Assembly: GCA_944384065.1 (NCBI GenBank)
Contig: CALWRY010000015.1
Location: 1-35,236 of the forward strand
Direction: 5' to 3'
Length of the DNA stretch: 35,236 bases
Origin: an uncultured Enterocloster sp.
GTDB lineage: Bacteria > Bacillota > Clostridia > Lachnospirales > Lachnospiraceae
Shown here: in pieces, positions 23,191 through 30,899 of the stretch
How the letters are laid out: the number at the start of each line of letters is the position of its first letter
Position numbering within the stretch: position 1 is the stretch's first letter
Program-made: the position numbers and the translations under genes
The notes under the pieces: model-generated
Databases searched by the model: none
What the model was told of the DNA's origin: nothing
The model's input: the letters and a program-made list of their open reading frames with translations, nothing else

Positions 23191-26100
23191 CCGGTCTCTC
23201 CCCTTCCTTCTCTATCTCCTGCCAGATATCCTGCGCCTTCAGGCTGCGCAGCCGCCGGAAGCCAAAGCCCGCCGTCTTGGCGTCAAAGCCGCACACCGCA
23301 TGATAGGGGCAGTAATCGCAGGGCGTCCGGTTCCCCTGCTTGTAGGGCCGTATCCCCGCCTCGCCGGAAAGTATCTCACGGCCTGCCTGCCTTAGACGGC
23401 CCGCCACAAAGCGCCCCAGGGCGGCAAACCGCTCCGTATCCGCCACGGAGGACCGGCTCTCCTGCACGTACCCGTCCTTCACAGCCACGGGGATCACATC
23501 GGACTCCCGCTCAATCTCCCGGTCCAGCCGCCGGATCACATCCAGCTCACTGTTCACCAGGCCGTTCATCCGAAGCTGCTTTCGGATCTGCCCCTCAATC
23601 TCCCCTGGATCCATCTCCTTTTGTCCCTGGACAAAGGGATCCTGGATGTGGTAATAAAAGATTCCTGCTGGGACCGGGGTAAGCCCCGGGTTCTCCCGCT
23701 CCGTCATCTCCAAAGCCGCGTCCATGTACACCACCAGCTGCAGCTGCAGGCCGTAGTACAGGGCCGCCAGGTCAAAGGAGGTGCTGCCGGACTTATAGTC
23801 GATAATCTTTACATACACAAGATCCTCATCCCTGCACAGATCCAGCCGGTCAATACGGCCCTTAAGCCAGAGCTCCTCATCCTCCGACAGGCGGATCCGC
23901 ATGGCCTTCAGATCGTCAGCAGCGGAGAAGGACACCTCAAAGCCCGCTGGCTCAAACTCGCCCTTCTTTAACTGCTCCGCCAGGGCCCAGATGGTCCGAT
24001 CCGTCATCCGCTCAACCCGGCCCGTGAGATACGCGTTCCGGGCCGTACTGGCCATGATGGTATTCCCGTACTCCTGGGTCACCTGGAGCACGCATTTCTT
24101 CACCAGCTGCTTTCGGTCCTCCTCCGAGAGAGTCCGCCAGTCCCGGTTCTCCTCCTTCATCACCGCAAAGCAGCGGTCGATAGACTGATGGAACAGATTT
24201 CCCATGTCCACAGCCTCCAGCTCGTACTCCTGGCGCTCCATAAGCTCCAGCCCGTATTTCAGGAAATGGGCGTAGGCGCAGGCCGCATACTGCTCCAGAC
24301 GGGTCACGCTGCCCTGGAGAAGGGGACCGTAAAGGGCTCTGGCCGCCGCCCGTCCGATTCCCCCTTCCTGATAGGAGTAGAAGGCCGCGTCCGTCAATTT
24401 GCGGGTTTCCTCCCTCCATTTGGGGGAGCTGTAAAAATACCGGAATACCTCCAGGAACGCCGCGTCGTCCCGCTCCCCCTCCTCGCAGGCGCGAAGCCCG
24501 GCGATCAGCCGTTCCTTTCCATCCCTCTCCGTCCGGATCCGCTGCGGAATCCGGTTTTCTGCGATCCGGTGCGCTCCGGGGAAGAGGCGCTCCACCTCCC
24601 CGATAAGGCTGGAAGGGCGCAGGCTCTTGCCGCTTCCGGAGGAAGCCGCCCAGGACAGCACCAGCCGCTTAGAGGGCTTTGCCAGCACCATGTAGAGGTA
24701 AAACTTCTGGATGCAGCCGTCCTCCTTGGCCGTGGGGGCCAGGGTAAGGCCCAGGGACTTAAACACCTCCCGGTCGCTGTCCGTGAGGATCCCGCCCCCG
24801 CCCTTTCTCTGGGGAACAATCCCCTCATTCACCCCCACGAAGAACAGAACCTTCACATCCTCCAGGCGGCTCCGGGTAATATCCCCCACCATCACCTGAT
24901 CCACAGCCGCAGGGATGGAGCCAACCTTTATCTCCTGGAAGCCCGCGTCCAATATGCGGATAAAATTTCTCTGATCCGCCCGCTCGTCCCCCAAAAGGCC
25001 CTCCAGCCGGTCCAGAAGCTCCCACACAAGCTGGTACACCTGGCCGTACTCCCGGGCCAGATTTTCATCCCCGGGCCCTTTCCGCTCCAGGAAAAAGGCG
25101 CTGTAATCCGCAAGCTTCTCCTCCAGCTCCATCTCCTCCAGAAAGGCCTTCACCGCACGGGCCGCCAAACCCATGGTGGCCCCCTCCGCCTTAAAGACCT
25201 GGCGCAGGCGGAGAAGGGGCCCCAGCATCCACTGGCGGAACCGGTTTAGCTCCTCCAGATTCAGGCGGTCAGCTCCCCGGTACAGCCTCTCCCAGCTCTT
25301 CTCCCACTGCTTTAAGCCCCGGATCCCCAGGGCCCGCAGGTAATTTTCCAGCCGGTCCGTCATCTCCTCCACATAGGAGCGGGAAAAATCCCCGCTCTCC
25401 TCCCGGTCATAGACCAGCCCGATTTTCAGGTACCGGCACACATTTTCATAGGAAAAATCCCGAATCGTATCCAGAGCGGCCCGAATCAGCTCCACCATGG
25501 GATTTTCCAGAATGCTCTTCTTGTCGTCCAGGAAATAGGGGATCCCGTTCTCCGAAAACTGGCGGGCAATCTCCCCCTTGTAGGAGGCCAGATCCCCGGT
25601 AATTAACGCCGCGTCCCGAAACCGCATCCCCTCCTCCTGGACCATGCGCCAGATCGAAGCGCAGACAAACCCTATCTCCTCCCCCGGGTTTCTCCCCTCG
25701 CAGAGCTGAACGGCCTCTGTCTTATCTTCCCAGACCTCTCTCCCATAGCGGTACAGATTCCGCTCCAGAAAATCCAACTCCGGGCTCTGGGCGAACCGCC
25801 AGCCAGGCCTGCGCCCGCAGCGCACATCCTCACGGAGCCCGACGCCCTCCGCATCGGCCAGGCGCTTTAAGCGGCAGGCCGTGTGGCGGCTCATGTAAAA
25901 TAAATGCTGGATGCCGCACTCCCTGTACAGCTCCTCCCGCAGATCCACGGTCAGAGTGCAGACCACCTCCCTGGCGCAGCGGATCATAATCTGAGCCAGC
26001 CGGTACTGTACCGGGGTGAGCCCTGTAAACCCATCCAGAAAGATCACGCTGTCCGTAAGCTTCTCCCATCGGGGAAGCTCCCGGCAGAGTATATCCAGGA

Positions 26101-26638
26101 TCTCCTCCGCCGTGATGCATTTCGTCTGTATGTACTCCTTAAATTCCCGGTAAATAATCTCCAGATCCTTAAGCTTTTCCCCCAAAAGGCGCCGGTCCGG
26201 GGTCTCCTCCCTGACCTGCTTCAGATCATCCGGCCCCAGGCCATACTGGTAAAGCTCGGAAATCTGGGATTTCAGCTGATCGATAAATCCCGCCTGATCC
26301 AGGTGCCCTCCGTAGAACGAGAGATCCTTTCGCCTGCGCCCTGCGGCCTTCCTGAGAATCATGGATTTTCCCGTATCGTCCAGAACCACCGGCACCTGGA
26401 CCCCCAGATCCTCAAACACCCGGTAGGCCAGGCGCTTAAAGCTCAATATGTCAATGTTCATCACCCCGTGCCGGGGATGGAGCCGTATAATCTCCCGCTG
26501 GGTCTGCATAGTATACTGCTCCGGCACCAGAAAAAGATACTGGATGTCCGGATGCTTCATGGACTCCTCAATTGCCCTCTCATACAGAAGGCGGGTCTTT
26601 CCCGATCCCGCGCCCCCTACAACGAACTGCAGCGCCAT
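23156..26638 (-). CDS. addB: AddB, nuclease subunit B
   Basis: 1160 residues. It begins MALQFVVGGAGSGKTRLLYE, the Walker A-like loop typical of AddB. The C-terminal nuclease has IIDYKSGSTSFDLA. The iron-sulfur ligands are Cys787 (YAACAYA) and Cys1107, Cys1110, Cys1116 (CDYCPYHAVC). Their 3 and 6 spacing is the same as in Bacillus subtilis AddB. The start at 26638 is seven bases after AAAGGAG; the ATG two codons earlier is too close to it. It forms an operon with addA. No convincing promoter was found in the 114 bases shared with the divergent small gene. Confidence 0.95.
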   Translation of the reverse strand: MALQFVVGGAGSGKTRLLYERAIEESMKHPDIQYLFLVPEQYTMQTQREIIRLHPRHGVMNIDILSFKRLAYRVFEDLGVQVPVVLDDTGKSMILRKAAGRRRKDLSFYGGHLDQAGFIDQLKSQISELYQYGLGPDDLKQVREETPDRRLLGEKLKDLEIIYREFKEYIQTKCITAEEILDILCRELPRWEKLTDSVIFLDGFTGLTPVQYRLAQIMIRCAREVVCTLTVDLREELYRECGIQHLFYMSRHTACRLKRLADAEGVGLREDVRCGRRPGWRFAQSPELDFLERNLYRYGREVWEDKTEAVQLCEGRNPGEEIGFVCASIWRMVQEEGMRFRDAALITGDLASYKGEIARQFSENGIPYFLDDKKSILENPMVELIRAALDTIRDFSYENVCRYLKIGLVYDREESGDFSRSYVEEMTDRLENYLRALGIRGLKQWEKSWERLYRGADRLNLEELNRFRQWMLGPLLRLRQVFKAEGATMGLAARAVKAFLEEMELEEKLADYSAFFLERKGPGDENLAREYGQVYQLVWELLDRLEGLLGDERADQRNFIRILDAGFQEIKVGSIPAAVDQVMVGDITRSRLEDVKVLFFVGVNEGIVPQRKGGGGILTDSDREVFKSLGLTLAPTAKEDGCIQKFYLYMVLAKPSKRLVLSWAASSGSGKSLRPSSLIGEVERLFPGAHRIAENRIPQRIRTERDGKERLIAGLRACEEGERDDAAFLEVFRYFYSSPKWREETRKLTDAAFYSYQEGGIGRAAARALYGPLLQGSVTRLEQYAACAYAHFLKYGLELMERQEYELEAVDMGNLFHQSIDRCFAVMKEENRDWRTLSEEDRKQLVKKCVLQVTQEYGNTIMASTARNAYLTGRVERMTDRTIWALAEQLKKGEFEPAGFEVSFSAADDLKAMRIRLSEDEELWLKGRIDRLDLCRDEDLVYVKIIDYKSGSTSFDLAALYYGLQLQLVVYMDAALEMTERENPGLTPVPAGIFYYHIQDPFVQGQKEMDPGEIEGQIRKQLRMNGLVNSELDVIRRLDREIERESDVIPVAVKDGYVQESRSSVADTERFAALGRFVAGRLRQAGREILSGEAGIRPYKQGNRTPCDYCPYHAVCGFDAKTAGFGFRRLRSLKAQDIWQEIEKEGERPDAVDRETAAGN

Positions 26639-26699
26639 CGCCATGCTCCTTTCCCAAAAAACGCCAGACCTGCCCGCCGGCTGCAAAATCGGTTCTTAT

Positions 26700-26728
26700 T
26701 TGCAGCGGTTCCTCATATGCTTTAATAA
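26700..26728 (+). promoter_or_regulatory. Candidate promoter of the small FMN_bind-like gene
   Basis: TTGCAG (26700-26705), 17 bases, TAATAA (26723-26728). It is moderately conserved and correctly placed 24 bases before the ATG at 26753. Confidence 0.45.
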
Positions 26729-26752
26729 ATTATTCTCCGAGGTCTCTTAACC

Positions 26753-27190
26753 ATGAGCGCAAAAACAAAAATCGTGGTCCTTCGCATGAAGGAAATCATC
26801 TACACCGCCATCTTTCTGGGCCTGGCCGTCTTTCTCATCGCCCTGTGCTTTATTATGTTTCGGCCAAAGAGCGAGCCTGCCTCCGCCGAAGCGGACGCCT
26901 CCCTCTACATACCGGGCGTGTACAGCGCGGCCCTGAACCTTGGAAGCGAGACGGTCAACGTGGAGGTAACCGTGGACAGCAATCGGATAAACTCCATCGC
27001 CCTGATCCCCTTGAGCGAGGCCGTGACCACCATGTATCCCCTGATGCAGCCCACCCTGGAGGATCTGGCCAGCCAGATTGTGGACACCCAGTCCACGGAG
27101 AATCTCTCCTATCCCAGCACCTCCCGCTACACCTCCCAGGCCCTTCTCAGCGCCATCAACACGGCCCTTGGCAAGGCGCGGGCGGAGTAG
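26753..27190 (+). CDS. Small membrane-anchored FMN_bind-like protein
   Basis: 145 residues. One hydrophobic helix at about 15-37 (IIYTAIFLGLAVFLIALCF) anchors an extracytoplasmic domain from about 55. That domain begins IPGVYSAALNLGSETVNVEV and contains VTVDSNRINSIAL, which resembles the first half of the FMN_bind domain of RnfG/NqrC-type proteins. The segment where the family normally has an SGAT-type threonine reads SYPSTSRYTSQALLSAI. The helix after it is conserved but the usual flavinylation motif is not. It may bind a ligand non-covalently or have lost flavin. Ribosome site is weak (GAGG 13 bases upstream). It is divergent from addB. Confidence 0.6.
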   Translation: MSAKTKIVVLRMKEIIYTAIFLGLAVFLIALCFIMFRPKSEPASAEADASLYIPGVYSAALNLGSETVNVEVTVDSNRINSIALIPLSEAVTTMYPLMQPTLEDLASQIVDTQSTENLSYPSTSRYTSQALLSAINTALGKARAE

Positions 27191-27234
27191 AAAAAAAGCG
27201 CCTCCCTACCACTGTATATACAGCGGTAGGGAGG
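27191..27234 (-). terminator. Terminator of the nrdD/dehydrogenase transcript
   Basis: CCTCCCTACC (27201-27210) pairs with GGTAGGGAGG (27225-27234), capped by the palindrome CTGTATATACAG (27212-27223). On the minus strand a run of seven T follows (27197-27191). It may also help end the plus-strand gene that stops at 27190. Confidence 0.85.
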
Positions 27235-27260
27235 TCTGTCAAGGTTTCTACAGCTTATTC

Positions 27261-28262
27261 TCACAGCCCGCCGATCTTCTCCCACACCTCATCAATCACC
27301 GGGATCCCCTCTCTGAGATTCTCCTCCCGGGTCTTTAACTCCCGCTCGCCGGGATAGCGGACCTCTTTTCCCTCCTCCACTGGCACGGAGGCCTTGACAT
27401 CCGCCAGTATCTCGTCCGCGATAGCGTCCGTCTCCTGAACCGTGCCGAACTTTCCGGGGTCGATGGCGATCATCACCTGGGACAGGCCGGCCTCCGCCTC
27501 GAAAGTTCCTATTTTCTTCACAGAATTCGCGTTTGTGAGAACCGTGGCAATCAGGTCCAGAGCAATGGAAAGCCCGCTTCCCTTCCAGTATCCCATGGGA
27601 AGCATCCTCCGGGTCTTCTCAATCTCCCCCGGATCCGTGGTAAGGTTTCCCTGGCTGTCATACCCTCCGGCCACCGGAAGCTTAAGCCCCTTGAGTCTGG
27701 TCTCCTCCAGCTTTCCGTAAGAAAACTGGGAGAGGGCGCAGTCAACCACCATGTGCCGGCCGCTGCTCCTGGGAACTGCAAGCACCAGCGGGTTGTTGCC
27801 GATTTTGATATCCTTTCCGCCCCAGACCGGCATATTCGGCATGGTGTTGGACCAGCAGATGCCGATGCAGCCCGCATTTGCCGCCTGCCAGCCGTAACTT
27901 CCGCCCCTAAGCCAGTGGTTATTGTTCCCCAGGGCCACCAGGCCGATGCCGTGCTCCTTTGCCAGCTCAATGGCCCGGTTCATGGCAAGCCTGGCGTTTA
28001 AGGGGCCGAATCCCCTGTGTCCGTCCCAGCGCTCCATCGCCCCTGCGGCCATCTCGCAGGTGGGGGAAGCCGACGGATCGATGGCTCCCTTGTCAATATC
28101 TCCTATGATTCTCGGAAAACGGTTGGCCCCGTGGGAATACATGCCGTCCAGGCTGTTCCCCGCAAAGACAGCCGCCGCCTCTTCTGCGTAATCCTCCGCC
28201 AGGCCCCTGCTCATCAGAACTTCCTTGAACCGCGCCAGCAGATCCTCATACCTAATTCTCAT
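27261..28262 (-). CDS. dlgD: Ldh2-type NAD(P)H dehydrogenase, 2,3-diketo-L-gulonate reductase-like
   Basis: 333 residues, essentially the length of Escherichia coli YiaK/DlgD. It belongs to the malate/L-lactate/ureidoglycolate dehydrogenase family, whose fold is unrelated to Rossmann dehydrogenases. The diagnostic DGMYSHGANRFPRII places the catalytic His at 44. NNHWLRGGSYGWQAA, WGGKDIKIGNNPL, and the late GYWKGSGLSIALDL complete the pattern. The match to YiaK is good over the whole length, but related enzymes act on other 2-keto acids, so the symbol is tentative. No ascorbate or pentose genes adjoin. It begins 36 bases after nrdD with no terminator between, so it may be read through from nrdD. 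Confidence 0.8.
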   Translation of the reverse strand: MRIRYEDLLARFKEVLMSRGLAEDYAEEAAAVFAGNSLDGMYSHGANRFPRIIGDIDKGAIDPSASPTCEMAAGAMERWDGHRGFGPLNARLAMNRAIELAKEHGIGLVALGNNNHWLRGGSYGWQAANAGCIGICWSNTMPNMPVWGGKDIKIGNNPLVLAVPRSSGRHMVVDCALSQFSYGKLEETRLKGLKLPVAGGYDSQGNLTTDPGEIEKTRRMLPMGYWKGSGLSIALDLIATVLTNANSVKKIGTFEAEAGLSQVMIAIDPGKFGTVQETDAIADEILADVKASVPVEEGKEVRYPGERELKTREENLREGIPVIDEVWEKIGGL

Positions 28263-28298
28263 CCGATTCTCCCCCGCTCCGCTTTCTGTTCTTCCATG

Positions 28299-30722
28299 TT
28301 ACGCCTTTGCCGCCGCGCTGTTCTGCTCCGCAAACTTACGAATATTGGAGGCGTTGGCAAACTTCCGCACAATGCCGTCCTGCACCACCACCAGTGTGGG
28401 GGCCTGCATAATTCCAAACTTCTCCGCCAGATCCGGGTGCTCTGCGGCATCCACAATCTGGTAGTCCATTCCCTTTAAAAATTCCTTGGCCGTCCTGCAG
28501 TTGGGGCAGGTCTGGGTGGTAAAGAGGTAAAGCTTTACCTTGCCTCTGCTGTCAGCCGCAGCGGTCTCCTCCTGCTTCTTCGCCAGGGCGGCGGCATCCA
28601 CCGTACACTGGCTTCCCGCCCGCATAAGGGGTCCCTTATGCTTTAACACGGAACGGCCGATGTCGTAGGTGGTGCGGTTCTTGTACTCCTGGGTCTTGCC
28701 CTCGTTCCAGTTCTGCACCGGACGGTAATATCCGGTAATCCGGCTGTACACCTCGGCCTTTCCTCCGCAAACCGGGCAGGTAAAATGCTCGCCCGCCAGG
28801 TAGCCATGGGTCCTGCAGATGGAATAAGTGGGCGAAAGGGTATAGTAGGGCAGCTTGTAATTCGCCGCAATGGTCCGCACCAGGCTGGCCGCCGCCTTCC
28901 AGTCAGGCAGCTTCTCCCCCAGGAAGGCGTGGAACACGGTTCCGGAGGTGTAAAGGGTCTGCAGCTCATCCTGGATGTCCAGGGCGTCAAACACATCCGC
29001 CGTGTAGTCAACGGGCAGGTGGGAGCTGTTGGTATAGTAGGGCGTATCCCCGGGAGCCCCCGCCGTGATAATATCCGGATACCGCTCCTTGTCATGCTTG
29101 GCCAGCCGGTAGGTGGTGGACTCCGCCGGGGTGGCCTCCAGGTTGTAGAGATCGCCGTACATCTCCTGGTAATCGGAGAGCCGCTCCCGCATATGGTTCA
29201 GCACATCCCTTGTGAACGCCTGGCATTCCGGAGAGGTCATATCCTTTCGGATCCACTTGGCGTTGAGTCCGGCCTCATTCATGCCGATCAGTCCGATAGT
29301 GGAGAAATGGTTCTCAAAGGTTCCCAGGTACCGCTTGGTATAGGGATAGAGGCCCTGATCCAGAAGCTTTGTGATAACCTCCCGCTTGGTCTTAAGGGAG
29401 CGGGCGCTCACATCCATCATGTGGTCCAGGCGCTTATAGAAGTCCGCCTCATCCTTGGCCAGGTACGCGATCCGGGGAATGTTGATGGTCACAACGCCCA
29501 CCGATCCCGTGCTCTCCCCGGCGCCGAAAAAGCCGCCGGTCTTTTTGCGCAGCTCCCGAAGATCCAGGCGCAGGCGGCAGCACATGCTGCGCACGTCGCT
29601 GGGCTTCATATCGCTGTTGATATAGTTGGAAAAATAAGGGGTTCCGTACTTGGAGGTCATCTCAAAGAGGAGGCGGTTGTTCTCCGTGTCGGACCAGTCA
29701 AAATCGCTGGTGATGGAGTAGGTGGGAATGGGGTACTGGAAGCCGCGCCCATTGGCATCCCCCTCGATCATGGTCTCGATAAAGGCCTTGTTGATCATAT
29801 CCATCTCTTTTTTGCAGTCCTTATACTTAAAATCCACTTCCCGGCCGCCCACAATGGCATTCATCTCCGCCATATCATCCGGAACGGTCCAGTCCAGGGT
29901 AATGTTGGAGAAGGGCGCCTGGGTGCCCCAGCGGCTGGGGGTGTTCACCCCGTAGATAAAGGACTCAATGCACTTTTTCACCTCCGGATAGGACAGGTTA
30001 TCCGTCTTTACAAAGGGAGCCAGGTAGGTGTCAAAGGAGGAAAATGCCTGGGCTCCCGCCCACTCGTTCTGCATAATGCCCAGAAAGTTCACCATCTGGT
30101 TGCAGAGCACGGACAAGTGCTTGGCCGGGGAGGAGGTGATCTTTCCCGGAATGCCGCCGAGCCCCTCCAGGAGCAGCTGCTTTAAGGACCAGCCCGCGCA
30201 GTATCCGGTGAGCATGGACAGGTCGTGGATGTGGATGTCCGCGTTCCTGTGGGCATCCGCAATCTCCTGATCGTAGATCTCGCTGAGCCAGTAATTGGCG
30301 GTTACGGCTCCGGAATTGCTCAGGATCAGTCCGCCCACAGAATATGTAACCGTGGAGTTCTCCTTCACCCGCCAGTCCTCCACCTTCACATAGCTGTTCA
30401 CCACATCCTTATAGTCCAGGATGGTGCTGTTCATGTTGCGGATCTTCTCCCGCTGCTTGCGGTACAAAATATAAGCCTTGGCCACATCGGTGTATCCTGT
30501 CTGCTCCAGAACCCGCTCCACGCTGTCCTGTATGTCCTCCACGGTAATCTGCCCGTCCTTCATCTTGGGCTGGAAATCCGCAGTCACCCGCAGGGCCAAA
30601 AGCTCCAGAATCTCATTGTTGTAATCCTTGGCGGTGGCCTTAAACGCCTTCTTTATAGCCTCCGTAATTTTATTCAAACTGAATTCGGCAAGCTCCCCGT
30701 CCCTCTTCACTACCTGAATCAT
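28299..30722 (-). CDS. nrdD: Anaerobic (class III) ribonucleoside-triphosphate reductase with C-terminal redoxin domain
   Basis: 807 residues. It reduces NTPs to dNTPs with a glycyl radical generated by NrdG. An ATP-cone (about 1-95, IQVVKRDGELAEFSLNKI) is followed by the ten-stranded barrel. A zinc site is formed by Cys636, Cys649 and Cys652 with His639 nearby, and the radical Gly664 lies in RITGYY. From about 726 an extra 80-residue glutaredoxin/thioredoxin-like domain follows, with CPNC at 739-742 and MQAPTLVV. The start at 30722 has GAGGAG ten bases upstream and begins exactly at the ATP-cone; an in-frame ATG at 30830 overlaps the promoter. It has its own promoter with candidate NrdR boxes, about 3 kb from nrdG. 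Confidence 0.95.
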   Translation of the reverse strand: MIQVVKRDGELAEFSLNKITEAIKKAFKATAKDYNNEILELLALRVTADFQPKMKDGQITVEDIQDSVERVLEQTGYTDVAKAYILYRKQREKIRNMNSTILDYKDVVNSYVKVEDWRVKENSTVTYSVGGLILSNSGAVTANYWLSEIYDQEIADAHRNADIHIHDLSMLTGYCAGWSLKQLLLEGLGGIPGKITSSPAKHLSVLCNQMVNFLGIMQNEWAGAQAFSSFDTYLAPFVKTDNLSYPEVKKCIESFIYGVNTPSRWGTQAPFSNITLDWTVPDDMAEMNAIVGGREVDFKYKDCKKEMDMINKAFIETMIEGDANGRGFQYPIPTYSITSDFDWSDTENNRLLFEMTSKYGTPYFSNYINSDMKPSDVRSMCCRLRLDLRELRKKTGGFFGAGESTGSVGVVTINIPRIAYLAKDEADFYKRLDHMMDVSARSLKTKREVITKLLDQGLYPYTKRYLGTFENHFSTIGLIGMNEAGLNAKWIRKDMTSPECQAFTRDVLNHMRERLSDYQEMYGDLYNLEATPAESTTYRLAKHDKERYPDIITAGAPGDTPYYTNSSHLPVDYTADVFDALDIQDELQTLYTSGTVFHAFLGEKLPDWKAAASLVRTIAANYKLPYYTLSPTYSICRTHGYLAGEHFTCPVCGGKAEVYSRITGYYRPVQNWNEGKTQEYKNRTTYDIGRSVLKHKGPLMRAGSQCTVDAAALAKKQEETAAADSRGKVKLYLFTTQTCPNCRTAKEFLKGMDYQIVDAAEHPDLAEKFGIMQAPTLVVVQDGIVRKFANASNIRKFAEQNSAAAKA

Positions 30723-30759
30723 ACGCTCAAAACTCCTCTCACACTTCCAGATCCTACTG

Positions 30760-30796
30760 TCTAACTGCGCCTCTCCCCGGTCCGGGAAAAGGCGCA
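30760..30796 (-). promoter_or_regulatory. Hairpin at the 5' end of the nrdD leader
   Basis: On the minus strand ACTGCGCCT pairs with AGGCGCAGT, with an inner CCCGG/CCGGG. It begins about seven bases after the -10, so the mRNA would start with a stable stem. A role in message stability is inferred. Confidence 0.5.
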
Positions 30797-30801
30797 GTCT
30801 C

Positions 30802-30830
30802 ATTATAGCAGATGCCCGCACAAAACACAA
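30802..30830 (-). promoter_or_regulatory. Promoter of nrdD
   Basis: On the minus strand TTGTGT (30830-30825), 17 bases, TATAAT (30807-30802). The leader is about 70 bases. Confidence 0.75.
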
Positions 30831-30870
30831 TATCTATGTTTTACTTTTTTTACCAACCAATATATAGTAG
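30825..30870. promoter_or_regulatory. Pair of candidate NrdR boxes upstream of nrdD
   Basis: The box at 30855-30870 contains CAATATATAG, a perfect match to the NrdR core CwATATATwG. The box at 30825-30840 is ACACAATATCTATGTT, 12 of 16 to the consensus. Their starts are 30 bp apart, about three helical turns as NrdR pairs require. The second covers the -35. No nrdR gene is in the window. Confidence 0.6.
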
Positions 30871-30899
30871 ATAATCGTTCAGACGGCAGGAAGGGGCAA
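30869..30899 (+). repeat. Solitary copy of the MITE end sequence
   Basis: TCGTTCAGACGGC followed by AGGAAGGGGCAA repeats the outer inverted repeat and first arm of the element at 114-269 (GTTTAGACGGC ... AGGAAGGGGCAA), with a 4-base difference in spacing. No matching opposite end is seen. It abuts the hflX stop codon. Confidence 0.5.
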
